A DNA stretch of 19,193 nucleotides from Polyrhizophydium stewartii (Eukaryota; Chytridiomycota; Chytridiomycetes; Rhizophydiales), in assembly GCA_027604665.1 (NCBI GenBank), contig JADGIZ010000215.1:1-19193 (forward strand). Reading direction: 5' to 3'. Below, piece by piece: positions 16,757-19,193 of the stretch. The first letter of the stretch is position 1; each line of letters begins with the position of its first letter. The translations under genes and the position numbers were made by a program. The notes beneath the pieces were generated by a model, which did not search any database, was not told the DNA's origin, and saw nothing but the letters and a program-made list of their open reading frames with translations.

Positions 16757-19124
16757 TCAGACGAGCTTTGCACGGCGAACAATATAAAAGAATAGAGCCG
16801 CAAGAAGCACCATGGAAGACAAGATAGCAAAGAACCAGCGCAAGTCGCGCGGGTCCTCTGTCGCGCCGCCAGGAACAGGGACGTTCATGCCCCACAGACC
16901 CGTGACGACATTGAGGGGCACCAGGATACTGGCGAGGGCGGTCATGCGCATGACGACATCCGAAGTGCGGTTCGACGCCTGCGTAATCTCGATCGATATC
17001 TGCGCAAGGTAGTTGGAGTGCGAGCGCGCCAGCGTCTTTTCCGAGTGCAGCAGGTTCTGGTTCATGGTGATCACGTGGTCGTGGATGTCCTCGAGATAGA
17101 GCCGCGTCTCCGAGTCGGGCGCCAGCCGCTCCATGCACCGGTTGATCACCATCTTGACCACGTCCGCCTTGGTCGCGAGCAGCCGCATGAGCTGCGTCAC
17201 TTGCTTCCGCGCGTGGCCGATGCGCCGCAGCATGTCTGTCTGCTCCGACTCTTTGAGAATCAGGACGAGCTCGTCGATGTTGTCGACTTCTAGCTCAATG
17301 AACTTGATGGGCGGGATGAAGCTGTCGGTGATGTCGTCAATCAGAGCGTAGTTGATCCAGTCTACCGCGCCAGCGCGTCAGCATACATGGGCATGGGCGG
17401 GCAGCGACGGGCTGTGCCGCTTGGGGCGAATGCGCACCAGTGGTGACGTGCAGTCCATAGGCCTGCAGCTGGTCGATGCGGTTCAGCACGTTGTTGGCGT
17501 GCGGGTTGGCGCGGAACTGGAACTGTTTTGGCCGCATCAGAGGCGTCAGCCGCAGCCAAGAAACACGACCGGGCGGGCAGCCCATCTCGCAGCAGTGCAA
17601 GCCAACGCACCGACACAATGCACTCGCGGAAGATGACAATGTAGACCGGGATCGGCGTTAGGAAGCGCGTGCTCGAGTGGTCCTGGTCAAACGAGCGGAT
17701 GACGACAAAGTAGTAGCTGTTGAAGACCTCGCACTTTTCGCGCGTGTCCGGTGTCTGGATGTCCTCGTCCGTGAGCGGGTGGATCCCAAATGCCTGCATG
17801 TCAAGCGTGTTAGCCGGTGCGACGCATCTCAGGAGCAGCGGGGATGCGGGCGAGGAAGGGCGGGCATCACGCACTCGGCTGATGCTGGCCATCTCTGCGG
17901 CCGTCGGCTGGCACACGTCGAGCCAGAAGGGACCCTCCTCGAGCAGGTCGCGCACGGGCCGGCCAAACTTTTTGAGGTCCATGTCTTCGAACGACGGCGC
18001 GCGGACAACGCCGGTTGCCTCTGAGTAGAACATGTACCTGGATGTCTGCGATTCATGGAGGCCACATGTCAGCTCGTCGAGCAGCGAGGCCGGAGCAGAG
18101 TCTGCGGAGGCCGACTCACGGCAAAGCGCGACGGCGCGGACGAAGCCTGCTTCTCGAAGGCTTGAGCAACGCGATCGTAGTCGAGGCCGCGCCGGGACGA
18201 TGCGTCTGGGACAAACTCTGTGCGCACGGGCGAGGCATAGGCGTCGGAGAGGGTGTCGAAGGCCTGGAACTCGGAAAGGGCGGGATGGAATATATCTTGC
18301 AGGGACGAATCGAGCGGGGCCTTTGCGGAAGGCGGATAGGGGTCCGATGAGGTGCTGGGCCGCTCGACGCTGATGCGATGGAGCGGCATTTGAGCACCCG
18401 AGGCAGCGGCGGCAGCGGCAGCGGCGGCGGCAGCAGCGGCGTGGTAGAACTCGAGAGCGACGCCGTCCCGCGACGGCCTGTGCCGGAGGGCATTCGACGA
18501 GCGCGGGAAGGCGGCGAGCGGCGAGGAGGGCGTGGCGGGCCCATCGAAAGAGCGCGGCACGGCGTGCGCCGGCGCGGTGATGAATGCCTGGGCTTCGTGA
18601 GCCGAGGTCGCTGCGGGCGCCGACGCCGAGCCCGCGAGCGCGAGAGATTCGGCGGCGAGTTCAGGCTCGTGCACGAGCCTGGCGATGGGCGACGCAGCGT
18701 TTCCCGGCGCAGCGGCGTCTGCGGACGCCATGCGGCCGTGTGTGGAGACGCGGGGCGGCTGGCCGAGCAGCTGCGACGTCGAGACGACTCCGGCAGCGTC
18801 TGCCGACGATGACGAGAGCGACAGGTCGACGGTGGTGCGGCGCGGGGGGCGGGGCAGCGAGAGGGCGGCGGCGGCAGGCGCGGCATCCAAGTCGGGCGAG
18901 TCGACGTCGAGCAGGCTCAGCTGGCGCTGGGCGCCGACTGTGGGCCGCGGGGGGATGCCGGCGGCGCGCAGCACGGCGATGGTGTTGTGGAACTCGCTGT
19001 CGGCGTGGAACGCGGCGGCGGACGCGGCGGTCGGGTCGTCGAAGCGCGAGCGCAGCGCGGCGGGCGAGGCGGCGGCCGGGGCGGCGGCGCCAAGCAGCAG
19101 AGCGAGGGCAGACGCGGCAATCAT
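16757..19124 (-). CDS. ALR1: ALR1/MNR2-type CorA Mg2+ transporter
   Basis: Proposed exons (5' to 3'): 19124-18120, 18045-17875, 17793-17611, 17522-17438, 17361-16757; 682 residues from ATG 19124. The frame is open to the window edge, so the true start may lie outside. Residues 1-335 are disordered and Ala/Ser-rich, with a 13-Ala run. The CorA core starts at SRYMFYSEATGVVRAPSFED. FGIHPLTDEDIQTPDTREKC is the fungal ALR signature. FQFRANPHANNVLNRIDQL, DWINYALIDDITDSFIPPI and the coiled stalk LYLEDIHDHVITMNQNLLHS follow. TM1 (MTALASILVPLNVVTGLWG) carries the GMN selectivity motif at its end, then an acidic loop and TM2 (WFFAILSSMVLLAALFFYIV). The family forms pentameric Mg2+ channels of the plasma membrane (Alr1/2) or vacuole (Mnr2); location is undecided here. 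All four introns fit phase. Confidence 0.92.
18402..18440. repeat. GCN run encoding poly-Ala
   Basis: Thirteen consecutive Ala codons (mixed GCC and GCT on the - strand) lie in the disordered N-terminal region of the transporter. Mixed codons suggest a stable, selected or old run rather than fresh slippage. Confidence 0.85.
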
Positions 19125-19193
19125 GACGTCGGTTGCGGAGTCGGGGGACAAGGAGCGGGTTGCGAGTCGAGCGCCGTGTCGAGGGGCTCGGAA

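Noticed and set aside
19040..19124. Signal-peptide-like hydrophobic start of the transporter (MIAASALALLLGA)
   Set aside because: The frame is open further upstream and ALR/MNR2 N termini are cytosolic, so this is more likely an internal Ala/Leu-rich stretch.

Overview
The window is nuclear DNA from a GC-rich, gene-dense, intron-containing eukaryote, most likely a chytrid-type fungus. Introns are short (56-141 bp). The cation transporter carries the fungal ALR/MNR2 signature. The F-box-like plus ankyrin protein opens with a WDRMPTEIQNKI-type motif that I associate with large chytrid families. The taxon is inferred from these traits; no rRNA or other marker is present.

Layout. 63-1582 (-): F-box-like/ankyrin protein with an internal frameshift. 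1586-2036 (-): coding-like but broken stretch. 2136-2556 (+): small two-exon hypothetical gene with its own AATAAA. 2700-6178 (-): CHD1L/ALC1-type SNF2 ATPase with a C-terminal macro domain, modelled in ten exons including a 12-nt microexon inside the ATP-binding loop. 6457-8379 (-): universal stress protein domain embedded in Gln-rich sequence. 8979-9332 (+): decayed fragment of an NRPS condensation domain. 9441-10808 (-): protein built from repeated Asn-Pro-x-x-His-Pro-Ile units that shares a roughly 44-residue helical module with the stress protein. 10976-13065 (-): CWF19L1/Drn1 with an 8-nt first coding exon. 13340-14923 (+): unrecognised single-exon protein, possibly ending in a Mog1/PsbP-like domain. 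15192-16541 (+): WDR83/MORG1. 16757 to the right edge (-): ALR1/MNR2-type CorA Mg2+ transporter, perhaps 5'-incomplete.

CLG summary of links: CWF19L1 and WDR83 both belong to the splicing world (intron-lariat turnover and spliceosome C complex). CHD1L implies poly(ADP-ribose)-guided chromatin remodelling. The stress protein and its NP-HP neighbour look like an exchange or duplication pair and are the best candidate for something undescribed. I traced 21 introns by hand from conserved protein alignments: 19 have GTG at the donor and 16 contain CTGAC, which gives an internal check on the gene models. All splice sites are inferred from sequence, with no transcript data.
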